From positions 186,001 through 250,000 of the forward strand of contig NZ_JBIGHW010000004.1 of assembly GCF_043555875.1 (NCBI RefSeq): a DNA stretch of 64,000 nucleotides, given 5' to 3'. How positions within the stretch are numbered: position 1 is the first letter of the stretch; each line of letters starts with the position of its first letter. This stretch comes from Pelomonas margarita (lineage in GTDB: Bacteria; Pseudomonadota; Gammaproteobacteria; Burkholderiales; Burkholderiaceae_C). Under the pieces are notes generated by a model, which saw only the letters and a list, made by a program, of their open reading frames with translations, did not search any database and was not told where the DNA came from. The translations under genes and the position numbers were made by a program. Positions 8,091 to 16,171 of the stretch are shown piece after piece.

Positions 8091-9023
8091 ATGACCGCAC
8101 TCGTCATTGCCGAACACGACAACGCCTCCATCAAGGGCGCCACGCTGAACACCGTCACCGCCGCGGTCGCCCTGGGTGGCGACGTGCACGTGCTGGTGGC
8201 CGGCCACAACGCCGCCGCCGCCGCCGCGGCCGCCGCGCAGATCGCCGGTGTCGCCAAGGTGCTGCACGCCGACGCCGCCGCGCTGGGCGAAGGCCTGGCC
8301 GAGAACGTCGCCGCGCAGGTGCTGGCGCTGGCCGCCGGCTACAGCCACATCCTGTTCCCCGCCACCGCTTCGGGCAAGAACGTCGCGCCGCGCGTCGCCG
8401 CGTTGCTGGACGTGGGCCAGATCAGCGACATCACCAAGGTCGTCAGCGCCGACACCTTCGAGCGCCCGATCTACGCCGGCAACGCCATCGCGACCGTGCA
8501 GAGCGCCGATGCCACCAAGGTCATCACCGTGCGCACGACCGGCTTCGATCCTGCCGCCGCCACCGGTGGCTCGGCCGCCGTGGAGGCCGCTGCAGCGGCT
8601 GCCGACGCCGGCAAGAGCAGCTTCGTCGGCCGTGAGGTGACGAAGAGCGACCGCCCCGAGCTGACCGCCGCCAAGATCATCGTGTCGGGTGGCCGCGCGC
8701 TGGGCTCGAACGAGAAGTTCATGGAAGTGCTGACACCGCTGGCCGACAAGCTGGGCGCCGCGCTGGGCGCCTCGCGCGCTGCGGTGGACGCTGGCTACGC
8801 GCCCAACGACTGGCAGGTCGGCCAGACCGGCAAGATCGTTGCGCCGCAGCTGTACGTGGCGGCCGGCATCTCTGGCGCCATCCAGCACTTGGCCGGCATG
8901 AAGGACTCCAAGGTGATCGTCGCGATCAACAAGGACCCCGAAGCGCCGATCTTCTCGGTGGCCGACTACGGCCTGGAAGCTGACCTGTTCACGGCTGTGC
9001 CGGAACTGGTGTCCCAGCTGTAA
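8091..9023 (+). CDS. etfA: Electron transfer flavoprotein, alpha subunit
   Basis: FAD-binding subunit of ETF, 310 residues as usual. The N-terminal half (TALVIAEHDNASIKGATLNTV) is the ETF alpha/beta fold. The C-terminal FAD domain carries VSGGRALGSNEKF, the GQTGKIVAPQLYVAAGISGAIQHLAGM segment and INKDPEAPIFSVADYG near the end. It has a GGAG-type ribosome site before ATG 8091. An alanine-rich stretch near residues 42-50 and 160-180 is GC-driven. A terminator follows before the dehydrogenase gene. Confidence 0.98.
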   Translation: MTALVIAEHDNASIKGATLNTVTAAVALGGDVHVLVAGHNAAAAAAAAAQIAGVAKVLHADAAALGEGLAENVAAQVLALAAGYSHILFPATASGKNVAPRVAALLDVGQISDITKVVSADTFERPIYAGNAIATVQSADATKVITVRTTGFDPAAATGGSAAVEAAAAAADAGKSSFVGREVTKSDRPELTAAKIIVSGGRALGSNEKFMEVLTPLADKLGAALGASRAAVDAGYAPNDWQVGQTGKIVAPQLYVAAGISGAIQHLAGMKDSKVIVAINKDPEAPIFSVADYGLEADLFTAVPELVSQL

Positions 9024-9044
9024 ATCCACCGAACCGTCACTGCC

Positions 9045-9079
9045 GGGCGCCCCGACCGACACGTCGCGGCGCCCTTTTT
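9045..9079 (+). terminator. Intrinsic terminator between etfA and the acyl-CoA dehydrogenase gene
   Basis: GGGCGCC (9045-9051) pairs with GGCGCCC (9068-9074) around a 16-nt loop, followed by five Ts (9075-9079). It probably lowers expression of the dehydrogenase relative to ETF. Confidence 0.7.
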
Positions 9080-9099
9080 GTCGCCTCCAGGAGGAACAA

Positions 9100-10887
9100 A
9101 TGAGTTACCAAGCCCCCGTCAAGGACATGCTTTTCAACATCCAGCACCTCGCCGGGCTGGACACGCTGACGCAACAAGTCCCCGCCTTCGCGGACTTCGG
9201 CCTGGACACCGCCGGTGCCGTGCTGGAGGAATGCGCCAAGCTGACGCAGGACGTCATCGCGCCGCTGAACTTCGAGGGTGACAAGAACCCGTCGTCCTGG
9301 AAGGACGGCCAGGTCACGACGACGCCCGGCTTCAAGCAGGCCTTCCGCGCCTACGCGGAGGGCGGCTGGCAGGGGCTGTCGCACCCGGCTGACTTCGGTG
9401 GCCAGGGCGCACCCAAGACCATCGCTGCGGCCTGCAACGAGATGCTGCAGGCGGCCAACATGAGCTTCGCGCTGTGCCCGCTGCTGACCGATGGCGCCGT
9501 CGAGGCGCTGCTGACTGCGGGCAGCGATGAGCAGAAGGCCGTCTTCATCCCCAAGCTGCTGGACGGCTCGTGGACTGGCACGATGAACCTGACCGAGCCG
9601 CAGGCCGGTTCGGACCTGGCGCTGGTGCGCACGCGCGCCGAGCCGCAGGGCGACGGCACCTACAAGATCTTTGGGACCAAGATCTTCATCACCTACGGTG
9701 AGCACGACATGGCCGAGAACATCGTCCACCTCGTGCTGGCCCGCGTGGCCGGCGCGCCGGAGGGCGTGAAAGGCATCAGCCTGTTCCTGGTGCCCAAGTT
9801 CCTGGTGAATGCCGACGGCTCACTGGGCGCGCGCAACGACGCGCACTGCGTGTCCATCGAGCACAAGATGGGCATCAAGGCCAGCCCGACGGCGGTGCTG
9901 CAGTTCGGCGACCACGGCGGCGCCATCGGTCAGCTGATTGGCGAAGAGAACCGCGGCCTGGAGTACATGTTCATCATGATGAACGCGGCTCGCTACGGTG
10001 TGGGCGTGCAGGGCATCGGTATCGCCGACCGCGCCTACCAGAAGGCCGTGGGCTACGCGAAGGACCGCGTGCAGTCTCGCCCCGTGGACGGCTCCAAGCC
10101 CGGCAGCGCCGCGATCATTCACCATCCCGATGTGCGCCGCATGCTGATGATGATGCGCGCGCTGACCGAGGGCTGTCGCGCGATGGCCAGCACGGCCGCC
10201 GCCGCGTTTGACGCCGCCCACCATCACCCCGATGCCGACGCCCGCAAACAGAACGCCGCGTTCTACGAGTTCATGGTGCCGCTGGTGAAGGGCTACAGCA
10301 CCGAGATGAGCCTGGAGGTCACGTCGCTCGGCGTGCAGGTGCATGGCGGCATGGGCTTCATCGAGGAGACCGGCGCGGCCCAGTACTACCGCGACGCCAA
10401 GATCCTGACCATCTACGAAGGCACGACGGCCATCCAGGCCAACGACCTCGTCGGCCGCAAGACGGCACGCGACGGCGGCCAGCTGGCGCGTGCGGTGGCG
10501 GGCCAGATCGAGCTGACCGAGGGCGAGCTGGCCCAGCGCAGCAGCGCCGCCGCCCAGGCCATGCTGAAGGCGCTGCGCGCCTCGCGCGAGGACTACCTGG
10601 CGGTTGTCGACTTCATCGCGGCCTCGGCCAAGGCCAAGCCGAATGCGGCCTATGCCGGCTCGGTGCCCTACCTGATGCTGGCAGGCAATCTGGTGGCCGG
10701 CTGGCAGCTGGCCCGCGCGCTGCTGGCGGCCGAAGACGCGTTGGCGACTGACAAGGCCTTCATGGACGCCAAGATCACGACGGCGCGCTTCTACGCTGAA
10801 CACATCCTGCCGCGCACCGGTGCGCTGCGCGCGGCCGTCGTGGGCGGCGCCGACAGCGTGACCGAACTGGCACTCGACGCCTTCTGA
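9100..10887 (+). CDS. Acyl-CoA dehydrogenase (long form with extra C-terminal domain)
   Basis: FAD enzyme that introduces an alpha,beta double bond into an acyl-CoA and hands electrons to ETF. At 595 residues it is the long class with an N-terminal cap (YQAPVKDMLFNIQHLAGL), a core dehydrogenase with the flavin motif MNLTEPQAGSDLALVRT, and an additional C-terminal domain (about 465-595). The probable catalytic base is Glu440 in TIYEGTTAIQANDL. Annotation as DmdC-like 3-methylmercaptopropionyl-CoA dehydrogenase is common for this class, but substrate cannot be read from sequence. The start follows a consensus AGGAGG. It sits between etfBA and an FMN oxidoreductase. Confidence 0.94.
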   Translation: MSYQAPVKDMLFNIQHLAGLDTLTQQVPAFADFGLDTAGAVLEECAKLTQDVIAPLNFEGDKNPSSWKDGQVTTTPGFKQAFRAYAEGGWQGLSHPADFGGQGAPKTIAAACNEMLQAANMSFALCPLLTDGAVEALLTAGSDEQKAVFIPKLLDGSWTGTMNLTEPQAGSDLALVRTRAEPQGDGTYKIFGTKIFITYGEHDMAENIVHLVLARVAGAPEGVKGISLFLVPKFLVNADGSLGARNDAHCVSIEHKMGIKASPTAVLQFGDHGGAIGQLIGEENRGLEYMFIMMNAARYGVGVQGIGIADRAYQKAVGYAKDRVQSRPVDGSKPGSAAIIHHPDVRRMLMMMRALTEGCRAMASTAAAAFDAAHHHPDADARKQNAAFYEFMVPLVKGYSTEMSLEVTSLGVQVHGGMGFIEETGAAQYYRDAKILTIYEGTTAIQANDLVGRKTARDGGQLARAVAGQIELTEGELAQRSSAAAQAMLKALRASREDYLAVVDFIAASAKAKPNAAYAGSVPYLMLAGNLVAGWQLARALLAAEDALATDKAFMDAKITTARFYAEHILPRTGALRAAVVGGADSVTELALDAF

Positions 10888-10898
10888 GGAGACCGACC

Positions 10899-11852
10899 TT
10901 GGCTTTGCCCGACATCCTGAAAAACCTGCCGCTGCCCGTCATCGGCTCGCCGCTGTTCATCATTAGCAACCCCAAGCTCGTCATCGAGCAGTGCAAGGCC
11001 GGCGTCGTCGGCTCCATGCCGGCGCTGAACGCGCGCCCGGCCGAGCTGCTGGACGAGTGGCTGTCCGAAATCACCGAGACGCTGGCGGCCTACAACAAGG
11101 CCAACCCCGACAAGCCGGCCGCGCCGTTCGCGATCAACCAGATCGTGCACAAGAGCAACGAGCGCCTGGAGCACGACATGGCGGTGTGCGCCAAGTACAA
11201 GGTGCCCATCGTCATCACCAGCCTGGGTGCGCGCGAGGACGTGAACCAGGCCGTGCACGCCTGGGGCGGCATCGTGCTGCACGACGTCATCAACAACAAG
11301 TTCGCGAAGAAGGCCATCGAGAAGGGCGCCGACGGCCTGATCGCCGTGGCGGCCGGTGCGGGCGGCCATGCGGGCGTGAAGAGCCCGTTCGCGCTGATCC
11401 AGGAAATCCGCGAGTGGTTCGACGGCCCGCTGGCACTGTCGGGTTCCATTGCATCGGGCGATGCCGTGCTGGCAGCACAGGCCTGCGGTGCGGACCTGGC
11501 CTACATCGGCTCGGCCTTCATCGCGACCGAAGAGGCGCGCGCCAGTGACGACTACAAACAGATGATCGTCGCCAGCAACAGCGACGACATCGTCTACAGC
11601 AACCTCTTCACCGGCGTGCACGGCAACTATCTGCGCGGCTCGGTCGTGGCAACCGGCCTGGACCCGGACAAGCTGCCCGAGAGCGACCCCAGCAAGATGA
11701 ACTTCGGCGGCGGCGCGGCCAAGGCCTGGAAGGACATCTGGGGCAGCGGGCAGGGTATCGGCGCGGTGCGCGAGGTGGTGCCGGCGGCGCAGCTCGTCGC
11801 GCGGCTCAAGCGCGAGTACCAGGCGGCGAGGGCGCGCCTCGCGCTGGTCTGA
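10899..11852 (+). CDS. NAD(P)H-dependent flavin oxidoreductase, nitronate monooxygenase family
   Basis: FMN TIM-barrel enzyme of the 2-nitropropane dioxygenase/nitronate monooxygenase family (317 residues). N-terminal LPVIGSPLFIISNPKLVIEQCKAGVVGS and the central GAGGHAG motif with the probable catalytic His157 are visible, as is the phosphate-binding GSIASGDAVLAAQACGADLAYIGSAF. It starts with TTG preceded by GAGGAG; no ATG gives a family-like N-terminus. It is 11 nt after the acyl-CoA dehydrogenase and thus co-transcribed. Members like this often accompany acyl-CoA metabolism genes; physiological substrate unknown. Confidence 0.9.
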   Translation: MALPDILKNLPLPVIGSPLFIISNPKLVIEQCKAGVVGSMPALNARPAELLDEWLSEITETLAAYNKANPDKPAAPFAINQIVHKSNERLEHDMAVCAKYKVPIVITSLGAREDVNQAVHAWGGIVLHDVINNKFAKKAIEKGADGLIAVAAGAGGHAGVKSPFALIQEIREWFDGPLALSGSIASGDAVLAAQACGADLAYIGSAFIATEEARASDDYKQMIVASNSDDIVYSNLFTGVHGNYLRGSVVATGLDPDKLPESDPSKMNFGGGAAKAWKDIWGSGQGIGAVREVVPAAQLVARLKREYQAARARLALV

Positions 11853-11864
11853 CCGGCACGGCGC

Positions 11865-12512
11865 TCAGCGCTTGTGGAAGCGCCAGGGCGGCAGCGTCCA
11901 GCCCGTCCACAGCGCCAGCGCACGCAGCATCACCGTGATGGCGGCTGCCGCGCTGATGGCGGCCCATTGCGGCGCCTGCAGCTGCACCGCCGCCACCACC
12001 ACCCAGCCGCCGACGAAGCTGCACAGCGCGTAGGGCCGGTGGTCGTGGAAGGCCGCTGGGATCTCGTTGCAGACGATGTCTCGCAGCACGCCGCCGAAGG
12101 TGGCGGTGATGACGCCCATCAGCACCGCCACGATGGCCGGCATGCCGGCCTGTAGCGCGATCCAGCTGCCGTTGGCGGTGAACAGGCCCAGGCCCAGCGC
12201 GTCGGGCCACTCGATGGCGCGCTCCGTCAGCGCCAGGTGGCGGTGGCGCAGGAACAGCATCGCGCCGAAGGCCAGCCCCATCAGCGCCCACAGCCAGTCG
12301 GCGTGCTCGACCCAGAAGAAGGGCCGGCGGTCCAGCAGCACGTCGCGCAGTGTGCCGCCGCCGAAGGCCGACAGGCCTGCCACGACGCACAGGCCGACCA
12401 CGTCCAGCTGCTTGCGCGCCCCGGCCAGCAGGCCGGACAACGCGAATGCCAGCGTGGCGGAGATTTCGACGACGGACTGCAGCGTCGAGAAGCTGATGAC
12501 GGGAGGTTTCAT
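11865..12512 (-). CDS. UPF0126 / trimeric intracellular cation channel family membrane protein
   Basis: Integral membrane protein of 215 residues with two UPF0126 repeats, each about three helices. Repeat 1 has ALSGLLAGARKQLDVVGLCVVAGLSAFGGGTLRDVLLDRRPFFW and repeat 2 DALGLGLFTANGSWIAL..GVITATFGGVLRDIVCNEIPAAF. The GGGTLRDVL / GGVLRDIV pair is the family signature. Bacterial members resemble TRIC cation channels structurally; a role in glycine uptake has been suggested for E. coli YicG. Transcribed just after the helicase gene (16-nt gap) and convergent with the flavin oxidoreductase (12-nt gap). Confidence 0.93.
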   Translation of the reverse strand: MKPPVISFSTLQSVVEISATLAFALSGLLAGARKQLDVVGLCVVAGLSAFGGGTLRDVLLDRRPFFWVEHADWLWALMGLAFGAMLFLRHRHLALTERAIEWPDALGLGLFTANGSWIALQAGMPAIVAVLMGVITATFGGVLRDIVCNEIPAAFHDHRPYALCSFVGGWVVVAAVQLQAPQWAAISAAAAITVMLRALALWTGWTLPPWRFHKR

Positions 12513-12528
12513 CGCGAGGCCTGCGGTG

Positions 12529-14475
12529 TCAGTCGATCAGGGCCGCGTCGCGCAGGAAGCGGGACGGGCGCTGCGGGTCGAAGCTCAGCGTGAGCTGGCG
12601 CCGCGCGCGCGTCATGGCCACGTAGAGCAGGTTGCGGGTCTCGGTCGAGCTATCGCCGAACTCGCCCCGGGAGAGGTGCGGCACGATGACGTGGTCGAAC
12701 TCCAGCCCCTTGGCCGCCTCGATGCTGGACAGCGCCACACGGTCGTGGCTGCGCAGGCGGCGCCGCGCGGCGTCCATGGCCGCGAACATGCGGAAGGCCC
12801 CGTCCACGCCGGCCTCCTCGGCCACGGCCACGCGGTGCAGCTGGGTGATGTTGTCCAGCACTTGCGCGGCGTCGTCCTGGCGCACGAACACGCGGCTGGC
12901 CAGCGCCAGTGGGTCCAGCGCGTTCAGGAACGAGGCCTCGAAGGCGCCGGCATGGCGCGTGCGCAGCACGCTCATCGCGGCTTCCAGCTGCCGCCGGGCG
13001 GCGGGGTGGGCGCTGCGCAGCACATGGGCGTCGACGAAGGCCCGTGTCGTGTCGGCGCTGGCGGCGGCCTCGCCGACGGCCACCCGCTGGGCCTCGGCGC
13101 TGTCGAGGTTGCGCAGCTCGATGCTGTCCACGCGAGCGCCCGAGAACAGCAGCAGCGCGTCCAGCAGCGCGGCTCGCTGCGCCGGGGTCTCAAAGCCCGT
13201 GTCGTCCTGGCAGGCGATGGCATACAGGCCGCGCACCAGCAGCGTTTCGGGGCGCTCCAGGTAGGGCGCGAAGCCGACGGTGTCGTAGGGCACGCCCAGG
13301 CGCAGCAGCTCATGCTCGATCAGCACGGACTGCGCGGCATGGCGCAGCAGCACGCGCAGGCTGGCATGGGCCTGCTGCTGGTGGTGGGCCTGCGCCTGGC
13401 GGGCGATGAAGGCCGCGGCCAGCCGGGGTGTCTCGCAGGACTCCAGGCGGATGAGCGTCTGCAGCGCCTCGTCCGCCGCGTAGGGCTTGCCGGCGAGCGC
13501 GCCCACGTGGCGGGCCAGCTGCGGGCTGAAGCGGTGGCTGCGGGTGAGCGGCAGCACCTCGGGCGGGCCGATCTCGGCGCGGAAGTGCTCGTGCATGAAG
13601 CCGGCTTCGGCTCCCGTCTGCGCGTGGATGACCTGGTCCCGGTCGCCCACGCCGACGAAGGCCGCACGCGGGTTGGCGGCCAGGACGGCCTTCAGCACCG
13701 TGAAGGCGGCGCGGTTCACGTCATGCATCTCGTCGACGCAGATCAGCGTGAGGCCCTGGCGCAGCGCGTCGTCGCCCGCGTCGATCTCGCCGCTCAGCAG
13801 CGCGCGGGCCAGGTCGTAGGCGCCGTCGCCGTGGAAGCGGAACTCCGGCCGGTCGGGGTGGCCGCCCTTGCGCGCGAACTCATAGCAGGCCCAGGCGCGC
13901 ATCGTCAGGTAGCCGAAGCCCAGCTCATCGGCCAGCGCGGGCGTCATGCGCTGCTCTGGGTCGAGGTGCTCCACCAGCATGCGGCCCTTGATCACGTCGA
14001 AGGACTTCAACAGCCCCTCGACGAGGTCGCGCGGCTGCGCGTCAGTCATCAGCTCGTCAGGGTGGCGCTCGTCGGGCAGCGACTGCGCGCGCTCGATGGC
14101 GCGCACCACATAAGGCCGAGCCTGCTCGTGCGCGGTGATGACGCGGGCCGCCTCGCCCTGCGCGACTGCCAGTACCGCGAGGCTGAAGGCTTCGAAGGTC
14201 TGGATGCGCAACTGCTGCACGACGGCCCTGGGCACGCCGATGCCGGCCAGCCGCACCTTGAGCGCGGCGACGGCAGGCGCGGTGGTCGTCAGGGCCAGCA
14301 CCGTCTCGGGCTGGGCGCCGCGCTGCAGCGCCTGGGCGATGCGCAGTGCGAGCGTCGTCGTCTTCGCCGCACCGGCATTGGCCTCCACGAGAAGGAGGCG
14401 GGTTCGGCGCAGCTGGATAGCCAGCTGCTCGGCACTGGGGCTGATGCCGGTGGGCTGGAAGGGGACGTCGCTCAT
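12529..14475 (-). CDS. UvrD-like superfamily 1 DNA helicase (compact)
   Basis: Probable ATP-dependent DNA helicase of 648 residues. Motifs visible: Walker A ANAGAAKTT at about 32-40, motif II CVDEMHD (DEMH in place of the DExx/DEAQ of relatives), motif V VALSSIEAAKGLEFDHVIVPHL, and motif VI NLLYVAMTRARRQLTL near the C-terminus. It is shorter than UvrD, Rep or PcrA (about 670-750) and lacks their extended C-terminal region, so it is not the housekeeping UvrD. I chose ATG 14475 (MSDVPFQP) over one 30 nt upstream. Repair or plasmid/phage-related roles are both possible; not decided by context. Confidence 0.82.
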   Translation of the reverse strand: MSDVPFQPTGISPSAEQLAIQLRRTRLLLVEANAGAAKTTTLALRIAQALQRGAQPETVLALTTTAPAVAALKVRLAGIGVPRAVVQQLRIQTFEAFSLAVLAVAQGEAARVITAHEQARPYVVRAIERAQSLPDERHPDELMTDAQPRDLVEGLLKSFDVIKGRMLVEHLDPEQRMTPALADELGFGYLTMRAWACYEFARKGGHPDRPEFRFHGDGAYDLARALLSGEIDAGDDALRQGLTLICVDEMHDVNRAAFTVLKAVLAANPRAAFVGVGDRDQVIHAQTGAEAGFMHEHFRAEIGPPEVLPLTRSHRFSPQLARHVGALAGKPYAADEALQTLIRLESCETPRLAAAFIARQAQAHHQQQAHASLRVLLRHAAQSVLIEHELLRLGVPYDTVGFAPYLERPETLLVRGLYAIACQDDTGFETPAQRAALLDALLLFSGARVDSIELRNLDSAEAQRVAVGEAAASADTTRAFVDAHVLRSAHPAARRQLEAAMSVLRTRHAGAFEASFLNALDPLALASRVFVRQDDAAQVLDNITQLHRVAVAEEAGVDGAFRMFAAMDAARRRLRSHDRVALSSIEAAKGLEFDHVIVPHLSRGEFGDSSTETRNLLYVAMTRARRQLTLSFDPQRPSRFLRDAALID

Positions 14476-14545
14476 TGCGCGGATTGTCCCGCGCTCGCCT
14501 GGCATGGCGGCACTTCAGGGCGGCACTGACGCCGCCCCGGCGACC

Positions 14546-16123
14546 TCACTTCATCGTGGCCCAGCGGGCCTGCGGGGCATCGTTGGCGGAGTGCGGGATG
14601 GTCACGCCCGCCTTCATCGCCCACGGCCGCACCTGGTGGTGGATGGGGATGAACAGGAACTCGTCGCGCGTGCGCTTCAAGGCCTCCTGCATCAGTGCCA
14701 GGCGCTTGGGCACGTCGGTCTCGACCTTCATCTGCTGCACGAGCGCATCCACCTTGGCGTCGCTGACGCGCGAGTAGTTGCCCTTGCCGTCGGCCCCCGA
14801 GGTCTTGGTGTGCACGATGTCCTGCAGCGTGTATTGCGCGTCGAAGGTCGTCACGCCCCAGCCATACATGTACAGCGGCAGGTCAAAGCGCTGCAGCGCG
14901 GCGGAGTGCTGGGTCATCGGCTGCGTCTGCAGCTTCGCCTTCAGGCCGATACGGGCCCACATCGACACCACTGCCTGGCAGATCTCCTCGTCGTTGACGT
15001 AGCGGTCGTTGGGGCAGGCCAGCGGCACCTCGAAGCCGTCGCCGTAGCCGGCCTCCGTCATCAGCTGCTTGGCGCGGGCGACGTCGGCCTTGGCCACGGT
15101 GTCCAGCTCCTGTGACCAGCCGTAGGCCACGGGCGCCACCATGACGGCCGCCGGAATGGACAGGCCGCGCATCAGGCTGCGCTTGATGGCCTCGCGGTCG
15201 ATGGCCAGCGACATGGCCTCGCGCACACGCTTGTCCTTGAAGGGGTTCTTGCCCTTCACGGAGGCGCCCTTGATCTCGTCGCTGCCGATGTCCAGGGCGA
15301 AAAACACGGTGCGGTTCTCCGGCCCGTCGATGACCTTCAGTCGCGGGTCGGCCTTGAGCTTGGTGACGTCCTGCGGCGGCAGGTCGGTCAGCAGGTCCAG
15401 GGCTCCCGACAGCAGGGCGGCCACGCGCGTGGCGTCCGACTTGATGGGCAGGTAAACGACCTCGCTGATGTTGCCCGTGGGCTTGTCCCACCAGTCTTTG
15501 TTGGCCACCATCGTGACCTTCTGGTCCGGCGTCCAGCTGGTGATGCGGAACGGGCCGGTGCCGTTGGCGTTGCGGGCGGCGAAGGTGTCCTCCTTGGCCT
15601 TGAAGTCCTGCGGGTTCTCGGAGCGGTTCTTGGTCGCCCAGGCCTTGCTGACGATGCGCACGAAGGTCAGGTTGCGCAGCAGCACGGGGTTGGGGCCGTC
15701 GAGGATCAGGTCCACCGTGTGGCTGTCGATCTTCTTGGCCTCCTTGATGCCGGAAGCGTAGATGATCATGTTGCTGGCTGGGTGCTTGATGCGCTGCAGG
15801 CTGAATACCACGTCGTCCGCTGTGAAGGGCGTACCGTCGTGGAACTTCACGCCACGGCGCAGCTCGAAGCGCATCTGCGTGGGTGACACCATCGTCCACT
15901 TGGTGGCCAGCGCCGGCTCCACGTCGAACTTCTCGGTGTAGCGCGTCAGGCCTTCGTAGGCGTAGCCCGAGATGGTCGTCGTGGCCGAGTGGTTCTGGGA
16001 GTGCGGGTCCAGCGTCTGGATGTCGTTCTGCGCGGCCCAGCGCAGCGTGTTAGCGGTGGCGGGAGCGGTGGCGGCGAGCGAAGCGCACACCAGAAGCGCG
16101 GCGGTGGCCATGCGCAGTTTCAT
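14546..16123 (-). CDS. ABC transporter peptide/dipeptide substrate-binding protein (paralog 1)
   Basis: Periplasmic solute-binding protein of family 5 (DppA/OppA type), 525 residues. Signal peptide at 1-24 (MKLRMATAALLVCASLAATAPATA). Mature protein begins TLRWAAQNDIQTLDPHSQNH and includes the family motifs FELRRGVKFHDGTPFTADDVVFS and GTGPFRITSW. ATG 16123 follows AGGAGG at 7 nt. A close paralog lies 48 nt upstream. No permease or ATPase genes adjoin, so its transporter partner must be elsewhere or it serves another role. Ligand probably a peptide; not determinable here. Confidence 0.92.
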   Translation of the reverse strand: MKLRMATAALLVCASLAATAPATANTLRWAAQNDIQTLDPHSQNHSATTTISGYAYEGLTRYTEKFDVEPALATKWTMVSPTQMRFELRRGVKFHDGTPFTADDVVFSLQRIKHPASNMIIYASGIKEAKKIDSHTVDLILDGPNPVLLRNLTFVRIVSKAWATKNRSENPQDFKAKEDTFAARNANGTGPFRITSWTPDQKVTMVANKDWWDKPTGNISEVVYLPIKSDATRVAALLSGALDLLTDLPPQDVTKLKADPRLKVIDGPENRTVFFALDIGSDEIKGASVKGKNPFKDKRVREAMSLAIDREAIKRSLMRGLSIPAAVMVAPVAYGWSQELDTVAKADVARAKQLMTEAGYGDGFEVPLACPNDRYVNDEEICQAVVSMWARIGLKAKLQTQPMTQHSAALQRFDLPLYMYGWGVTTFDAQYTLQDIVHTKTSGADGKGNYSRVSDAKVDALVQQMKVETDVPKRLALMQEALKRTRDEFLFIPIHHQVRPWAMKAGVTIPHSANDAPQARWATMK

Positions 16124-16171
16124 CGGCGATCCTCCTGGGTTAGGAGGGCGCATGATCGCCGAAGTCGCCGG

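Noticed and set aside
12067..14529. Plus-strand 820-codon frame opposite the helicase gene
   Set aside because: The minus strand encodes clear SF1 helicase motifs; the plus frame is low-complexity and has no recognisable domain.
14518..14537. GGGCGGC/GCCGCCC hairpin as terminator of the binding-protein genes
   Set aside because: Stem is perfect, but neither strand has a T-run; could be rho-dependent but the sequence cannot show it.
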